NCBI GenBank assembly: GCA_013298185.1
Contig: JAAFJQ010000011.1
Span: 1 to 36,803, forward strand
DNA from: Deinococcales bacterium
GTDB lineage: Bacteria; Deinococcota; Deinococci; Deinococcales; JAAFIG01
Direction: 5' to 3'
DNA length: 36,803 nucleotides
Shown: one piece after another, positions 36,126 to 36,803 of the stretch
Layout of the letters: the number at the start of each line of letters is the position of its first letter
Numbering within the stretch: the first letter of the stretch is position 1
Notes under the pieces: generated by a model
Databases searched by the model: none
Seen by the model: only the letters and a program-made list of their open reading frames with translations
Told to the model about the DNA's origin: nothing
Translations under genes and position numbers: made by a program

Positions 36126-36803
36126 TTGGCTCTTTGCAGCAATATTCATGTTATTGGTTGCCTGTGCTGGAGGCTCGCCAGTCACCAGTATCAGCATCAC
36201 GCCCAGCGAATCCACGCTCGTCAGCGGCGCAAGCACATTGGTGATTGCAGATGTTGACATTGCCAATGGAATCACCCCAAATGTCAACTGGACAACCACA
36301 GCAGGATCGCTATCCAGTACAAAAGGAATGGCGATTCGTTTTACTGCACCCGCAGTCACCACCAGCACCCAAGTGACAATTACAGGTGTCAGCGCCCAAG
36401 ACAACACCAAAATTGCCACAACCGTCATCACGGTCAACCCACCACCAATTGCAGTGACAGTTGCTCCTATTGCTGCCATCACAGCAGGTGGAACAACCGC
36501 AGGTTTGCAAGCCAAAATAAACGGAACAAACGTAACTGCCGGACAAGTGACATGGAGCATTGTCGGTGGCGTTGGTACGCTCAGCAGCGCAACTGCTTTG
36601 AATCCAACCTTTAGCTCAAATACACCTGGTTCTGCTTTGATCCGTGCAACCAGCACATCGGATACAAGCAAATTCGGTGAAACCACAATTATTGTCAATG
36701 CAGCAGCCTTGTCTGTGACTGTTGATCCTATTGCTGCCATCACAGCAGGTGGAACAAGCCTAGCTTTGAACGCCAAGATCAATACTTTCAACGCAACTGC
36801 TGG
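36109..36803 (+). CDS. Lipoprotein with bacterial Ig-like repeats (partial, runs off window)
   Basis: This frame is absent from the ORF track because it has no stop before the window end. The ATG at 36109 follows GGAGGA (11-nt spacing) and opens a lipoprotein signal (MKKIHNWLFAAIFMLLVACAGG; lipobox LVAC, Cys19). The mature part consists of repeats of about 85 residues: VTSISITPSESTLVSGAST, then AVTVAPIAAITAGGTTAG, then SVTVDPIAAITAGGTS, resembling BIG2-type immunoglobulin-like domains (W-x-x-x-x-G-x-L/S, A-x-x-x-x-T). A 31-nt stretch encoding PIAAITAGGT is identical in repeats 2 and 3, a sign of recent duplication. No CTCGAG occurs in its 695 bases. It is probably a cell-surface adhesin or matrix protein. 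Confidence 0.85.
   Translation, partial: MKKIHNWLFAAIFMLLVACAGGSPVTSISITPSESTLVSGASTLVIADVDIANGITPNVNWTTTAGSLSSTKGMAIRFTAPAVTTSTQVTITGVSAQDNTKIATTVITVNPPPIAVTVAPIAAITAGGTTAGLQAKINGTNVTAGQVTWSIVGGVGTLSSATALNPTFSSNTPGSALIRATSTSDTSKFGETTIIVNAAALSVTVDPIAAITAGGTSLALNAKINTFNATA

Noticed and set aside
35982-36791. 269-aa minus-strand ORF opposite the lipoprotein gene
   Set aside because: Its hydrophobic repeats mirror the Ig-like repeats on the plus strand; it has no credible ribosome site, and the plus frame has a lipoprotein signal with lipobox.
1-36803. tRNA, rRNA, insertion sequence or prophage genes
   Set aside because: No cloverleaf-like sequences, rRNA segments, transposase motifs or phage genes were noticed in any spacer or frame.

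Overview
This 36.8 kb window is a gene-dense stretch of a bacterial chromosome, most likely from a member of the Deinococcota (Deinococcus/Thermus group). The evidence for that is indirect. The PII protein GlnB resembles the Thermus type (no Tyr51, GHGGE loop). About a dozen genes have a TANNNT -10 element only 5-7 nt upstream of the start codon and no Shine-Dalgarno, the leaderless arrangement known from Deinococcus. The gene content (secreted Amt, SARP/NB-ARC/TPR regulators, periplasmic and beta-barrel proteins) also fits. I cannot name a genus. No rRNA, tRNA, CRISPR array, phage or insertion sequence was seen.

The most striking property is not a gene. The palindrome CTCGAG occurs about 220 times by hand count (roughly one per 167 bp, against about 9 expected), in genes and spacers, on all codon phases. 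It is a highly iterated palindrome comparable in kind to cyanobacterial HIP1. It nearly disappears at the right end (after about 35.64 kb), where an AT-rich spacer leads into a lipoprotein with Ig-like repeats; this end may be acquired or fast-evolving DNA.

Layout from left to right. (1) 1-2.2 kb: a cut-off conserved protein, a small ORF, a dihydropyrimidinase and an SbtB-like PII protein in one minus-strand group. (2) 2.3-4.7 kb: three tandem paralogous secreted proteins, each made of two copies of a ~100-residue beta-rich repeat. (3) 5-6.5 kb: a two-gene chromate transporter and a LapA-like protein. (4) 6.6-10.4 kb: a nitrogen block with glnB divergent from amt, then argB, then corA. (5) 10.5-13.3 kb: small hypothetical proteins, an orphan ABC substrate-binding protein and a GNAT enzyme. 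(6) 13.5-19.3 kb: two tandem 962-residue SARP-NB-ARC-TPR regulators. (7) 19.5-22.9 kb: LURP-one-like protein, YfcE-type phosphoesterase, luciferase-like monooxygenase and HSL-type esterase. (8) 22.9-25.8 kb: vapBC, then an NTF2-like/P450/P-loop kinase operon. (9) 25.8-28.5 kb: a minisatellite with an antitoxin remnant, hpf, ppa and a beta-barrel protein. (10) 28.5-29.9 kb: a photolyase/cryptochrome split into two overlapping genes in reversed domain order plus a DUF2256 zinc-ribbon gene. (11) 30-33.3 kb: SDR, metallophosphoesterase, cysteine desulfurase and an IscR-like Rrf2 regulator. (12) 33.4-36.8 kb: a Phd/RelE-type toxin-antitoxin pair, two membrane proteins, an AT-rich gap and the partial lipoprotein.

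Three unrelated short tandem repeats (23, 24 and 26 bp units) lie at gene ends, two of them supplying stop codons. A family of purine/pyrimidine inverted repeats containing AAGGTTAAAG sits in four intergenic regions. The best candidate for an undescribed functional system is the split photolyase-DUF2256 cassette; the best candidate for an undescribed genome-scale feature is the CTCGAG iteration.
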